Program-made: the position numbers and the translations under genes
Notes under the pieces: generated by a model
Told to the model about the DNA's origin: nothing
The model's input: the letters and a program-made list of their open reading frames with translations, nothing else
The model's database searches: none
DNA from: Zoroaster sp. YZ-2022
Taxonomy: Eukaryota > Echinodermata > Asteroidea > Forcipulatida > Zoroasteridae
Direction of reading: 5' to 3'
DNA: 64,000 bases
Assembly: GCA_029582265.1 (NCBI GenBank)
Contig: CM055828.1
Location: forward strand, 4,447,402 to 4,511,401
Shown here: one piece after another, positions 1 through 34,000 of the stretch
How positions within the stretch are numbered: the stretch's first letter is position 1
Layout: the number at the start of each line of letters is the position of its first letter

Positions 1-156
1 AAAGAATTATCTATACAAAAATGTACCTCTCTATGGTGGTCCATTGTCTCTGTTATTTTGCCTTTGAGAAAGATCAGTATTCCAGATGAACTCATCCATC
101 ACGTCAATACATTTCTTGATTAAGTTTCATTGTGTCTTGGTTGCCTCTCTGTTCAG

Positions 157-21056
<20,900 letters not shown>

Positions 21057-21245
21057 AAATTTATTCTGGATCAACCCTTGTTCTAGTACCTTTGATGCTT
21101 CATTTGCCGACTGAGGCTCTAAATGCTGACTGAGAAAAATTATTGGGGGGTGTCACACCCCCCTCTCGCTACGGCCCTGGTCGGGTCTCTTGACGGACTG
21201 TACAGTTCAAACTATATCAGCAAACTATATTGTGAAAGTCTATAT

Positions 21246-21304
21246 GCAGGGGTGGGGGTCTGCAGGGGTGGGGGTCTGCAGGGGTGGGGGTCTGCAGGGG
21301 TGGA
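21246..21304 (+). repeat. 16-bp G-rich minisatellite
   Basis: About four copies of gcaggggtgggggtct just after gene A. Confidence 0.9.
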
Positions 21305-21353
21305 GGATTAACATGATTTTATGAATATCTTTTACAAAATCATTCCTATATGA

Positions 21354-21359
21354 AATAAA
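21354..21359 (+). terminator. Candidate polyadenylation signal of gene A
   Basis: AATAAA about 300 bases after the gene A stop codon. It is the first canonical hexamer seen downstream. Confidence 0.45.
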
Positions 21360-22242
21360 TGCTTTGTGGCTCAGAAAGGAAATACAAAGGTATATTTTGG
21401 TTCACATAAGAACCAATTTATATTTTAGCCATTGTAAAATGAGATTTAGAATTTTTAATTTATATGAATTTATGAATATATTATATACTATTTCTCATAC
21501 ACAGTCTGAATTGGGATATACATATATTTTATACTGAAATGTTGATATTATTTGCTCATTTGTTAAATACAAATATTATACAAAACGATAACAAAGTTTG
21601 TTTTTATCACAGTATTAATCTTATATATATATCTTATATTTTTGCTTTGCATTGATGGATTCCACCATGAACTTTTGGGATATAAAGGGCCAAACTAAAT
21701 TTCCAAGTACAATTTGATACGCGTGAATAATTTAATTGTTCACATATTTAATTCGGCTTAATATATAGGCCTAATCATTTTTGCCTTTTCATTTAGTAAT
21801 TAGTATGCAATTAGTATGTACTGATCATTTACGCCGTAATGGAAGCATGAATTTAATTTAATAATGTAAGCATGTAAGTCTCATTATACATATTACTTTA
21901 ATGTGGTGGTCTGAACATTCCGTTTAAATACATTTGCATGTTACCAAAGCGTACCACACAATAGAGCGTCACTTCCATGCGAGGTCTTTCCTTTTAGTGT
22001 TTTACATCCATAATTCCACTGTATTTTAATTAATTATCTAAATGTTTTCTGCTTATTAAGTAAATATAATTAATGGATTACATGGAACAATATTTTGTTT
22101 GTATTGTTATATAAACCAAAAGATAATCCTCGGATTGATTTTGTGGGTAGGTTGGCTTCATTTTGATATTTTATTTTTATTAGGATTTTAGGGGATTTGT
22201 TTGGATTTGTCTTGATTTATTTTATCTGATAAAAACAAATAT

Positions 22243-22470
22243 ATATTGGAAACTAAAATATCATTTGGATTTTATTTAAACCTATAAATACATAGAATAT
22301 AAGGAAGTCGTACTATATTGGAAACTAAGATTTTATTTGGATTTTATTTAAACCTATAAATAAATAGAATATAAGGAAGTCGTACTATATTGGAAACTAA
22401 GATTATATTTGGATTTTATTTGGATTTTATTTAAACCTATAAATACATAGAATATAAGGAAGTCGTACTA
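22243..22470 (+). repeat. ~71-bp tandem triplication
   Basis: Three copies of a unit that includes tattggaaactaa, tttatttaaacctataaa and aaggaagtcgtac. The last copy has an extra internal duplication of ttggattttatt. Confidence 0.85.
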
Positions 22471-23289
22471 AGGGTTTATTTAACAATTTATTCAAAATAA
22501 ACTTCATCAAACTGTCAACAACTCTTATTGTATATTTCCAAATTAAGCTAATTTTCCAATAATAAATACCCAATCAATCATTGTTATTTGCAAATCAAAG
22601 AATAATTTGTTATTTTGTATTATACTTATGTATTTGCTGTGGGCATCCTAACTTGGCGGACTCACAACACTAAGGCACCACTACCCTAACCCTGTCCGTG
22701 ACATCAAATATGTATCGCCCGTATTAGAGCAATTTCCGGCAATTTTGGTTTCTTTTTGAAAGGAAAACAAATACTTTGAAATGAAATATTTCACAAAAAA
22801 GTGCAAAAATTAAGTTAAGGGACACACCGTAAATTAATTTCGGTACACATTTACTGTAAAACCTATCTTCTTACGATTAGTTTGACAAATTTTGTAAGCA
22901 TTTGTTTTCCCGCAGTCAAGTAAAAAGCAATGTTCTGAAGAAAAATGAAAATTTCTTGAATTTTTTTCAAAGTAAGATTTTGTCTGTCAGTAAGTATATT
23001 ATAGGTGTATAATGTTGAATTATGTCGTTTAAGGACAGTAAACATGCACTTATTGGTGCAATGTATGTAAATACACTCATTAACAATTGAGAGATATGAT
23101 CAAACACCAACCTGTGGAAGTTTCAACTTATTACGATGTGTCGCTAATAATAATAATAATAATGTACATTTCTGGTAATGAAACCATGGATCCCTCAAAA
23201 TCACACACAAGCAGTGTAGCTCGGAAGCCTGAGGAAACCTGTAAACAAGGGTGCTTGCTATGTGAACCAGAAACACCCGGGTAAACCCC

Positions 23290-23465
23290 TACTCTTCCAC
23301 GATAAGTGTTCTGGGTTCTTTTACGTGCATTACTTTAATAATCTAGTACACGGGACTTAGGGCTTTACATCCTGTCCGAAGGACGAAGCAATTATATGGC
23401 CACAGGCCTACGTGTCTTGCTGAAGTGTCCAGGCCAGGAATCGAACCCACATTTTGACAACATCA
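23290..23465 (-). mobile_element. SINE-like fragment
   Basis: On the minus strand a pol III B-box-like stretch (gtgggttcgattcctggc) lies near 23450, with the usual cttcagcaagac flank. Both ends are vague. Confidence 0.45.
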
Positions 23466-23467
23466 GG

Positions 23468-23590
23468 GGCCAATTTCATAGAGCTTCTTAGCAGAGAATT
23501 TTGCTAAGCAAATTTGCTAAGCAATATAAAACAGACTATCAGTCAAAATGCGTTAATTTTGTATGAAAAGTTGGCTGGTAACCAAATAAA
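23468..23590. repeat. Dispersed foldback repeat, copy 2
   Basis: ggggccaatttcatagagc, ttgctaagcaaatttgctaa and ggctggtaaccaa motifs shared with 54058-54240. Partial. Confidence 0.55.
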
Positions 23591-23760
23591 CGATGTCCAA
23601 TTGCAGCCAGAATTGCTGGATCGAATGGAATTCTGCCGTGCTGTGTTTTTTTTCACATAGGGGTATGAACGTTTGCCCGATTTGTGAGGCCTCTCTTAGC
23701 CACCAACTTTGTATATGGGAGATTTGGTCGCTGCGTGTACATGTATCACGTATTTCCCTG
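23591..23760. repeat. Duplicated intergenic segment, copy 1
   Basis: Shares ggaattctgccgtgctgt, gaacgtttgcccgatttgtg and tttgtatatgggaga-like stretches with 25798-25975 in the same order and orientation. Followed by an A-rich tract here. Confidence 0.8.
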
Positions 23761-25797
23761 TTTGAAAAAATTATGGCCTACAAAAAAAAAAATAAAAAAA
23801 AAAAATAATAAAAAAATATATAAATAAAAAGCGTCAACGCACCGATTTTGAAGCCAACCGATGACCAGAAACCGGAGACTTTTTTGGGCCTAAGCCAAAG
23901 GTGATTCATTGCTGCTGGTGAGTATTTGGGGAACAGTAAGATAACCATTTATTTGGATACTTCAAATGAAAACATTGATTTCTTCCTAGTTGGAAGGTTT
24001 TGTTTTGTACTATGTACTCGTACTTCAAGATCAATGAGAAGCAATTGGACCACGCAAACATAATTAGTCATTATGTGTTTGTGTATATTTCTCGAACACG
24101 GGGAATATTCGGATTGAGAAATACTTCATTCCATCATTTATGACATATTATTTCCAAAGTAACCATCGTAATTCATTTGTTATTTTATATCAAAGCTAGG
24201 GTTATGGGGTGTTACAGCATTTCTACCTTGGTGTTCATTTTCGCTCGATATGACCTCCACTGGTTCGACATTGACACACCAGGTTTGGGTGTACAGTTCT
24301 GTTATTTTTTGTGCTGTGTATTTAATTCACTGTCAGAGCGTATTTAAATGCTAGTTATTAGTTATTCCGATCATGTATTTAGGCGTCACTAATATATGTA
24401 TTTTGCCTTACTTAAAGTGAAGGTGAAACATAGGTTGTAACAGATTATCAAGGAATTATTACCTGAAAGCTAGCTTACTTGATGCAAGGTTGGTACACAT
24501 ATCAATATGTACACAATTACACCGATGACAGATTCAAACTTGTGTACACAGACCTCTTCACAAATACCACATGTGCGCACGCAATTTGCATAATGCATGA
24601 TGGTCTTGCTAACGAACAATTACTGCAAAATTTACCTCACATCCCCCACGGGCGTAAATCCCGGGATATATCTCCCCACATTTTAGACCGGGGGAGCCGG
24701 TCCATAGGATCATCCCCCAGAAATGTCCATGCGTTGAAAAAATATATATAATAAAAATACACATGCAGAACTTCAAGCTATACCGTGCACCCAAATTTCA
24801 AAATCACCGCCACTTTTCATCACGGATTTACGCCATTGCATCCCCATATTGTCTATGAATATAACCATACTGAATATTGTTAGCCAGGATTTTCTTCCAT
24901 TTTTCTGTTCACTTTAATAACGCAACAGCGTAGATGGTTTGACAACAAAGTAACTACAACGTGAACGATGATCAGCAGCTAGACCAAGATGCAACGCGCG
25001 TATATTTGCAAAGTACTAGTCCATGGGCAAACACAACAGTGACACCCACACACAGACACACCATGAATATGGTGTAAACCGATGACCTTCTATATGCTCC
25101 TGTCAATGACTCGACAACAAAAAACCTATTGTTCCCTTTCATTGACTTTTCAAACAATGGAGAACCAATAAATTGTCGTTTTTGTTCCATACTTGGGAGT
25201 ACACTACTGCTTATATTGATGTTGTGATGAACAAAACGACACTAGACAGACGTTCCTGTAATAATTATCCTCTTTGAATGGGGAAATTCCCCTTCAACAC
25301 TGTGTATATACAGTGGCAAAGATGGCAAAGATTTCTCTTTAGCGTATTTTCCCTGCTTACAACACATGTCTCGTCATTGACGTTTTGCATAATTACGCAT
25401 AATAATAAGTGACCTTCTACTCCGTTTCACTGTATTATTACTCATCTGGGAAAGTCCCAATTTGCTACATAACAGGCGAAAAATTGCAACTCCGCGTGAT
25501 AAAATAGTGCGACTTTACCGTGTAGCGTACCATGACTATTACTGGGAGGACCACGGATTCGCTCATCCCCACCGCCTTTTATCCGTATTTACTGAGCACA
25601 AGTCAGAATAATATATTTTATAAAAATGCAAACAACAAAAGGATATGGATGGAAACAATTTCAGCTAGGCCAACAACTGAAAATATCCACTGAGCGGTTG
25701 TGTTTTTTTAAATTATCTCAGCGCGCGCCGCCGCCTCAGACAAGTCATGCCGTCGGCATTTTTAATTGTTGTTGTTGTTGTTGCTGCTGCTATGAAA

Positions 25798-25975
25798 CGA
25801 TGTCCAATGGGTCGATTGGAATTCTGCCGTGCTGTTTTCTAAACGACTTTTTCACATAGGGGTATAGGCCCTATGAACGTTTGCCCGATTTGTGAGGTCT
25901 CTCGTAGCCACCATACTTTGTATATGGGAAATTTGCTCCCCGCGTATATGTACATGTATCATGTATCACGTAATA
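25798..25975. repeat. Duplicated intergenic segment, copy 2
   Basis: Second copy of the 23591-23760 segment, 2.2 kb downstream, same orientation. Both are followed by an AAAAAGCG-type sequence, so the homology extends past the A-rich insertion in copy 1. Confidence 0.8.
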
Positions 25976-28028
25976 GAAAAAAGCGCATCACCGCACTGAC
26001 TAAAAACAAAACTTTAACTATTAAACATTACTAGATAAATTCATTATATAACAGCGCATCCACTCACTGTACACGCTATACGCGTATGCTTATAGGTATT
26101 GTATATTCAGGGCTTGCTGGCATACATGATGATACATGATCTATGTGTGTTGACGATAGAGCTATTAATACCAGCGGTACTAGTGGATTGTACCGGTGTG
26201 CATGAGCGAAGATCGAGGACCGAACATCATATTACTACGCGTCTGACGTGAATCATTTAGTAAATATTATTGCTCTATACCCACCTACGATGTCTGTTCT
26301 TCAACACTATCTGCAATCGACAGTGGAATAACGATTTGATATAGCAATAGCATCATTCGGGACTCTTTCAGACATCTCGACCCGTGCTTCACCAAGTCGA
26401 ACAAAATATATGGTGAGTTTGTCATGCTAAACCAGGGGCAGCAATTTGTTTTTGAAGCTTCCCAAAGATGAGTATAACAGAGCAGCTAATTAATGGGCAA
26501 ACATGATAGAGAAGATGTATTGAGTCCTTTTTAAACCTTGCATGTTATATAGTTATACCATACGTTTTTGTGTGCCACATTTTTATCATGTGTTCCTCCT
26601 TTTCCCCCACCGTGGATCCACCCTTGATGTAGCAGCATATTTCGTCTCATACACACGTAGCGGGGGGGGGGGGGGGATGTCGAGTGTTCTTTATTTATTT
26701 AAATTGTTTTCATAATTAAAAATACATTGAAAAATTGCCCCACAGCGAAATGTTTGACCCATTTCACCCTTAAAAAAGGGGGTGAGGGTAGATATTCTGT
26801 GACCTCAGTCAAAATATCTTCTGGGCGAAAATGTTCCGGGTGCTACTTAAAAAAAAACACCAAAAACACCAAACATTTACCGCCGCCCCTCCCTTGACAA
26901 ACTCCTGGCTGCGCATGCGCGCCTTGTCTCACAAAATAATATACCATTAAACTTATGCAGACCTATAGGTGTTTTTTACATTCTTGTGCTCTTTGCATAT
27001 CTCATATCCTGATTAAAAATTAACTTCTGTTTCTAATTAGCAAATGTCAAGAATGCCAACATTGGCCAACATCGATTCGCCGACGACATTTCTCATCGGG
27101 GAAATCCCAAGATGAAATAACGGTTCGGTAATCGTGCCTCTTCATGGCAACATAATCCTGTGAACAGCGCCCCCTACTGAACATTTAGTTACATGCAAGC
27201 AAAACAAGAAGTGTTGTCAAATAATAATGAAATATTATACTTTGATGTGAGCAGAAAACTTGTTCTTATTTTGTAATATTAATTAAGATATCTAAAATTG
27301 TATTCATTGTCCATTTCTACAATATTTGATGCAATATCAAACACTTAAAAACCCTATTTCCTTTTTTCCCCGAAAAATCCCAGATTTACATGAAACTTAC
27401 TTGGTGTAAAGTTGATGATGGGATCAAACATTCCTTGAAATATTTCTGTCTGAGGTGCAATCATTTTAGTACAGTTAATACAATTATTTCGCATATTAAT
27501 TTGTGTCCTCATTCGTTGGAATGAATTGTAAAAAATCTTAAAGCATTTTCACAAATTTCTCGTTGAAATATGAATGTATTTTACAGACATTTTACAACAA
27601 GTGGAATACAGGTCTATCTAATCAATACAATCTATGTTTTAAAAGGAAGGTACATAATTGGAATTCGGTATGTTCTTTTTTTTCAACCAACTAGTTTTCA
27701 AGATTTTTTTCTTAAAACTAATCTGTGAAAGTTTCACCGTAATAGGTAATAATCGTCTACATGGTTTTTTTTCTTTTAGTTTTTTTTATGTTTTACAAAA
27801 AATTGCCGCAGGGCAACCTTTTGTAATTTTCATTTCTCTAAAATAAAAGCACTTTTGACGAAATAATGTCTCAGGATGATTGACATGTGTACCAACTTTA
27901 CAACAATTAATTTTTCAGAAAATAATTCGTTAATTTGATTATTTTTTGGTAATATATAATGTTGTACCTTCACTTCAAAGGTGATGCCGAATAAATTGGC
28001 CGATGTTGAATAAACTGGCGAAGGAAGA

Positions 28029-28090
28029 ATGGATGGTGATGAAAGTCAACACCGATTTGAAAGCATACTGAGGAGATTGTACGTGTTAAG
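28029..28090 (+). CDS. HELZ2: Gene B exon b1: start exon
   Basis: [20 protein letters not shown], then donor gtaaat in phase 2. The start has strong Kozak context (aagaATGG) and an upstream in-frame TAA. No homologue is visible for gene A because of the window edge. Confidence 0.7.
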
Positions 28091-31000
28091 GTAAATTTAC
28101 ATAAATGAGCATGCAGATGAAGCTAGACAACCCGATCAGCAGCAAGGATATATTAAATGGGGTGCACTTGGGGACATAGGGGGTGCACTTGGGGGACAAA
28201 GGGGTGCACTTGGGGGACCTCAGGGGTGCACTTTGGGGGACCTCAGGGGTGCACTTTGGGGGACCTCAGGGGTGCACTTTGGGGGACCTCAGGGGTGCAC
28301 TTTGGGGGACCTCAGGGGTGCACTTTGGGGGACCTCAGGGGTGCACTTTGGGGGACCTCAGGGGTGCACTTGGGGGACCTCAGGGGTGCACTTGGGGGAC
28401 CTCAGGGGTGCACTTGGGGGACCTCAGGGGTGCACTTGGGGGACCTCAGGGGTGCACTTGGGGGACCTCAGGGGTGCACTTGGGGGACATAGGGGTGCAC
28501 TTGGAGGACATAGGGGTGCACTTGAGGGACATAGGGGTGCACTTGGGGGACATAGGGGGTGCACTTCGGGGACATAGGGGTGGACTTGGGGACCTCGGGG
28601 TGCATTTGGGGGACCTCAGGGGTGCACTTGGGGGACCTCAGGGGTGCACTTGGGGGACCTCAGGGGTGCCTCATGAAGATGTATGGGGTAGTCATGAGTA
28701 TAGGCTTACATATTAAGTCATTACATTTATTTTGATCTTAAAAAGTGGTAGTGGGGCGATATTGATACGTTCCCCCACTCTTAAAATTGTTCAGGGGCAT
28801 GTTTCCCGTTCCCCACCGATCGACACCCATGCATACACCCACCATGTAATTATATTTATCAGGGGGCTTGTTTCCCGTTCCCCACCGATCGACACCCATG
28901 CATACACCCACCATGTAATTATAATTTTGATGACTTTTTCTTCCAGATTGCCTGAAGCCTTTCTGAATCCCTCTGATAATGACGTAAGTCAGTTAATATT
29001 CTTAATTTCCCAATACATAAATACAAGTTTAAATGGGAAAGAGTTTTCCGATTTTCGGTTTTTCGACTTCAGTGGCAATTATTGTAATTTAAACATTTAT
29101 ATTTTTTGCAGTTTTTCCCACCCACAATATAAAAATAAATTTGAATACTCATTAAATTCAAACGTTGTGTGTGATTAGATACAACTGGATCTTTTAAGCG
29201 AGCCACGCCCGAGCTGCTTTGTCTAACTGGACGCACAATTGAGGGAACAGTTTCTATTTCATTTTTGTTTGCACCCCCACCCTAAATGTTGATATTTTAA
29301 TGAGGACATTATGAGTGGGATGAATGGGTCGTGACCACGGTCGATGACCCTACGGTCGATGACCCTACGGTCGATGACCCTACGGTCGATGACCCTACGG
29401 TCGATGACCCTGCGGTCGATGACCCTATGGCCACGACCCCATTGGTCTTTATCCTGCGTTACAGACCGTAAACATCAAACTATATGCATATTCATAATTG
29501 TCCAACGAGCAGCGGCCCTAATTATTGGATTTATTTATAATATTTTGTTATAATATTATTATTTGTTGTACATAACTTAACATTTATTCCAGTAATATGT
29601 TATTTTTGATTTTACTTTTTAATGAAGTTCAAGTGCTTCATACGTGAGCTTCAGAATGATATCAAAGATGAAGTAAAAGATCTGATGGGAAAATTTGACT
29701 ACGAGAGTGCATTCTTTGGTTTGACTGATGGAATCAAAGTTGGCAGGTAATTTGGACATTCATAACCGAAATTGTTTTTATTATAAATAACAGGGACGGT
29801 TTAACAAATTTATTATAGCAGATAAAAATGCAATAACTGTTCTTCAGTCAACAACTCCTTATACATATGGCGATCAGTTAATTGTATATCACCGGATGAG
29901 AATATTTCCTTGCACTTATAGCCTACATATACACAATTTATCAACGTTAATTTGGTAAAGAAAAAAATATTAAATTTAGTTTTGTGGCCCAGAGATTTTA
30001 TGCTATAGGAAATATGTCTGTATAATTATTTTTTTACTAAAAATATGTGATTTGTTTAAATTACGATGATATTGTGTTTATCTGTCTACATTACTAAAAT
30101 AGGTTAAATCATGATGTATATATGTCAGGTATATATAATAGGTGATATTATGATATATGTATGTCTAGTATATTACTATAATAGGTGATCTTATGATATA
30201 TGTATGTCTAGTATATTACCATAATAGGTGATATTATGATACATGTATGTCTAGTATATTACGATAATAGGTGATATTATGATATATGTATGTCTAGTAT
30301 ACTACTATAATAGGTGATATTATGATATATGTATGTCTAGTATATTACCATAATAGGTGATATTATGATATATGTATGTCTAGTATATTACCATAATAGG
30401 TGATATTATGATATATGTATGTCTAGTATATTACTATAATAGGTGATATTATGACATATGTATGTCTAGTATATTACCATAATAGGTGATATTGTGATAT
30501 ATGTATGTCTAGTATATTACCATAATAGGTGATATTGTGATATATGTATGTCTAGTATATTACCATAATAGGTGATATTATGATATATGTATGTCTAGTA
30601 TATTACCATAATAGGTGATATTATGATATATGTATGTCTAGTATATTACCATAATAGGTGATATTATGATATATGTATGTCTAGTATATTACCATAATAG
30701 GTGATATTATGATACATGTATGTCTAGTATATTACGATAATAGGTGATATTATGATATATGTATGTCTAGTATACTACTATAATAGGTGATATTATGATA
30801 TATGTATGTCTAGTATATTACCATAATAGGTGATATTATGATATATGTATGTCTAGTATATTACCATAATAGGTGATATTATGATATATGTATGTCTAGT
30901 ATATTACCATAATAGGTGATATTATGATATATGTATGTCTAGTATATTACCATAATAGGTGATATTATGATATATGTATGTCTAGTATATTACCATAATA

Positions 31001-34000
31001 GGTGATATTATGATATATGTATGTCTAGTATATTACCATAATAGGTGATATTATGACATATGTATGTCTAGTATATTACCATAATAGGTGATATTATGTC
31101 TTCATATGTGATGTGATCTGGGAAAACCCTCCACATGGTGAAATTTGTAATGTTTGTGTTTTATACATCAAATTAATCGGGACTGCATGTGCTCTTATGT
31201 GAAAGAACTCTACAATAGCGTAACTCAAGTTATAGACATTCTAGAATCATGAATAAAACAGTTTTGAAAAGAGCTCATGCAGTGTCCCGATTAATTTGAT
31301 GTATAAAACACAAAAATTACAAATTTCACCATGTGGAGGGTTTTCCCAGATCACATCACATATTCCCCGTATTTTCTTAGAAATCTAATAGCCTTTAGGT
31401 TATAAACAATGTACAAAATATGTCTTGGTTATAATTCTTCTGTTAAAAGGTATCTTCGTCATGGGCATTCTTGGGGTAGCCAAATTGACATGAAACTTCT
31501 AGTTCTGCGGTCACAATGTGCCAACAAATTGGTAAGACTAATTCATGCGATGTTTACTATAATGTGATATCAACCGACTCTTTGCAATTTTATACAAATA
31601 ATTAAGCCTTTGTCGAGACCTCATTTTGTCTTTTTTATATTTTTCTATAGGAAAGAACAGATCTGGCATTGGAGGATGTTGAAACGGGTAAGTGTAATTT
31701 ATTTTTTCTCAAAATTGATAATATTAATGCGGCAGTCCGTGCATTGATTTCGTGTTTCGCGTTGAATATTAATATTTTACAGTGTCCCTTCACAGGTTGG
31801 TTGTTTAAAGATTCAAAGACAGTAAGCATACTTATAAGTAGTTTTGCCAACATTACTAATGTTGTACCTTCCCTTGATTCAAAGAGAGTAAGCATACTTA
31901 CAGATGCAGTTTTGCCAACATGAACAATGCTGTACCTTCCCTGTAACTTTGTTTATTTTTGGAGGATGGACTATCCTCCGAACAAATGTTGAAAACAGAT
32001 TTCAAGTTTTCAAATGTTTAATTGAAATTACTAACAACATCATGGCCAATATAATTTGACTTTTATAGCTTTGAGAATCAACCCTGATTACTTACCGGCA
32101 AATGTAGAGCTTGTGAAAGTGAAATACACGATTGCCAAGGCAGAAGGGGACACCGACCTGATTGAATTCGAACGATTCTTACAGGACAAAATCCCCGACA
32201 GGGTAAGACGCTCAAAGCATAGGTCTAGTGGCGCCGATTTTTTTTTTTGGGGGGGGGCGGTATGGAACAGAACCAATTACATACCCCCACTCCCCACTCC
32301 CCCAAAAATTAGCTCGTCAACTGCAACCCTCTCCCCAAAATGAAATAAATGAAATAACAATCCAAGTTTGAATTGCTACTAATTTATTTTGTAATTTTTC
32401 GACGTTTATTGTTGTTGTTCTTTACTACAGGGGTATCGTGTGGGCTATACATGTACGGGAATATTTTAATGGGGAAAATATGTCTAAATACGCTAATTGG
32501 GGTGTCTGTAATACAAACAATGGAATAATGAAATAATTTGTGTTCTCTAAATGAGTGTTTTGTCGGGGGACAATAAATATTGGGAGGACCTTGCCATTGC
32601 CATTTATACTTATATAAATATAGGGGGGGGGGTGACATGTACCCCTGTCCCTTGGGATCACTGCCAGTGCATACGCCTATGAATTCGTGTGTAAGGGAAA
32701 TATTTGATAAACATATATATTTGATGATGATGATTATTATTTTAAATAATCACTCGAACATGTCATCTGGATTAATAGTTCTCTTTATTGGTAACACAAT
32801 TGGTAATCTCGAAAAACTTGGTATACAGTTGATGATGACATCAAACATCTTTTGAAACCTTTCGGTATGAGGTGATTTCAGTTTAGTTAAATGAGTAAAA
32901 TAATTTCCCACAGAGTTTTTGTCCACCAGTAGAACAAATACGAAGGAATTCATGTATTTTCACAAGTTGGTTGCTTGATTCAAAGATAGTTAGGAATAGG
33001 ATACATCTTTTGGAACCTTTCGGTATGAGGTGATTTCAGTTTAGTTAAATGAGAAAAAAAAGTTTTTGTCATCCAGTAGAACAAATACGAAGAAACTCAT
33101 GCATTTTTCTCAGGTTGGTTCAAAGACAGTAAGGATACTTTAAGAAGCAATTTTGCAAACATTACTAATTGTGTATAATGGTTTTAAGGAAGACTGCTTC
33201 TTATATAGATCTCAATGGTCATTCCTTCTGTTCGTTACTCGAGGACATAACCTGACCAAATATTCACCGCCGGCTATAATTGAACTTTCAATCCAATAAA
33301 TGTTTTTGTTTCGCATGCAGGTAAAGGAAACCCCGGAAGTTGAGGATATAATCAAAGATCTCAGAGGTCGCTTGTCTGGTGTAAGATCACTGGTAGCACG
33401 AGCAACGCCCAAAACAGCTGATCTTGGTTGGATTCCTGATCACAATAAGAAAATTGCTCAGGTGAGGGACATCCATATATATTTATTGTTAATACCTTTA
33501 AATTAGAACCCATCCTATTTTACAAGAATGAACGAAAGTTAATATCGTTCGCGCGTTTTATCATTATATTATCATTATATTATCATTATATTATCATTAT
33601 ATTATCATTAACTTTAATCATTTTTAGTCATTTCCGAAAACATACATCATTTAATTTGTTTACCAATACCAAAAAAGCATAGCCTAAACAGCCTTATAAG
33701 AGTTTGAAGGTTGGTTCGTTTTTTAATGATTCGTGTTTGTTAAAAAGTCCTTTATAATACATTTGCAGAAAGCTAAAGAAGTTTCTTGTCGGTCTAAAGA
33801 GAAAAGGAGACAGGTCAAACCAATAAGTGACAACGCTGAACCAATGTTTCCGAAAACCGGTAAGTTAGTTGTTCATGTGGCAAGGTCACGAGTTAAATCA
33901 GTTTTAATAACAGGGTGAGGCAATATATTTAATTTTGACATCAATCACAATAAGCTATAATCATCAGCTTTCAAAGAACAATAAAATTTTGTGAATTGTT

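Larger units (their letters stand above)
21057..28028. other. Intergenic region between gene A and gene B
   Basis: About 7 kb with no supported coding exon. Holds the gene A 3' flank, G-rich and AT-rich minisatellites, SINE and foldback fragments (23290-23590), a duplicated ~170-bp segment (23591 and 25798) and a poly-G run at 26663. Short open frames here, such as 24479-24751, look like chance. The gene B promoter should lie near the 3' end; no clear TATA box or motif was recognised. Confidence 0.7.

Noticed and set aside
24479..24751. 90-codon open frame in the intergenic region
   Set aside because: Low-complexity AT-rich and repeat-like sequence, no splice sites or family resemblance.
28157..28716. 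Repetitive 177-codon open frame ([11 protein letters not shown] type)
   Set aside because: The 22/23-bp minisatellite is open in all three frames and the unit is not a multiple of three; it lies in intron 1 of gene B.
29344..29553. Open frame with MTLRS repeats
   Set aside because: 15-bp minisatellite, no splice support or homology.
30090..31098. CRISPR-like regular repeats
   Set aside because: Units are directly adjacent without unique spacers, and the context is an animal intron.
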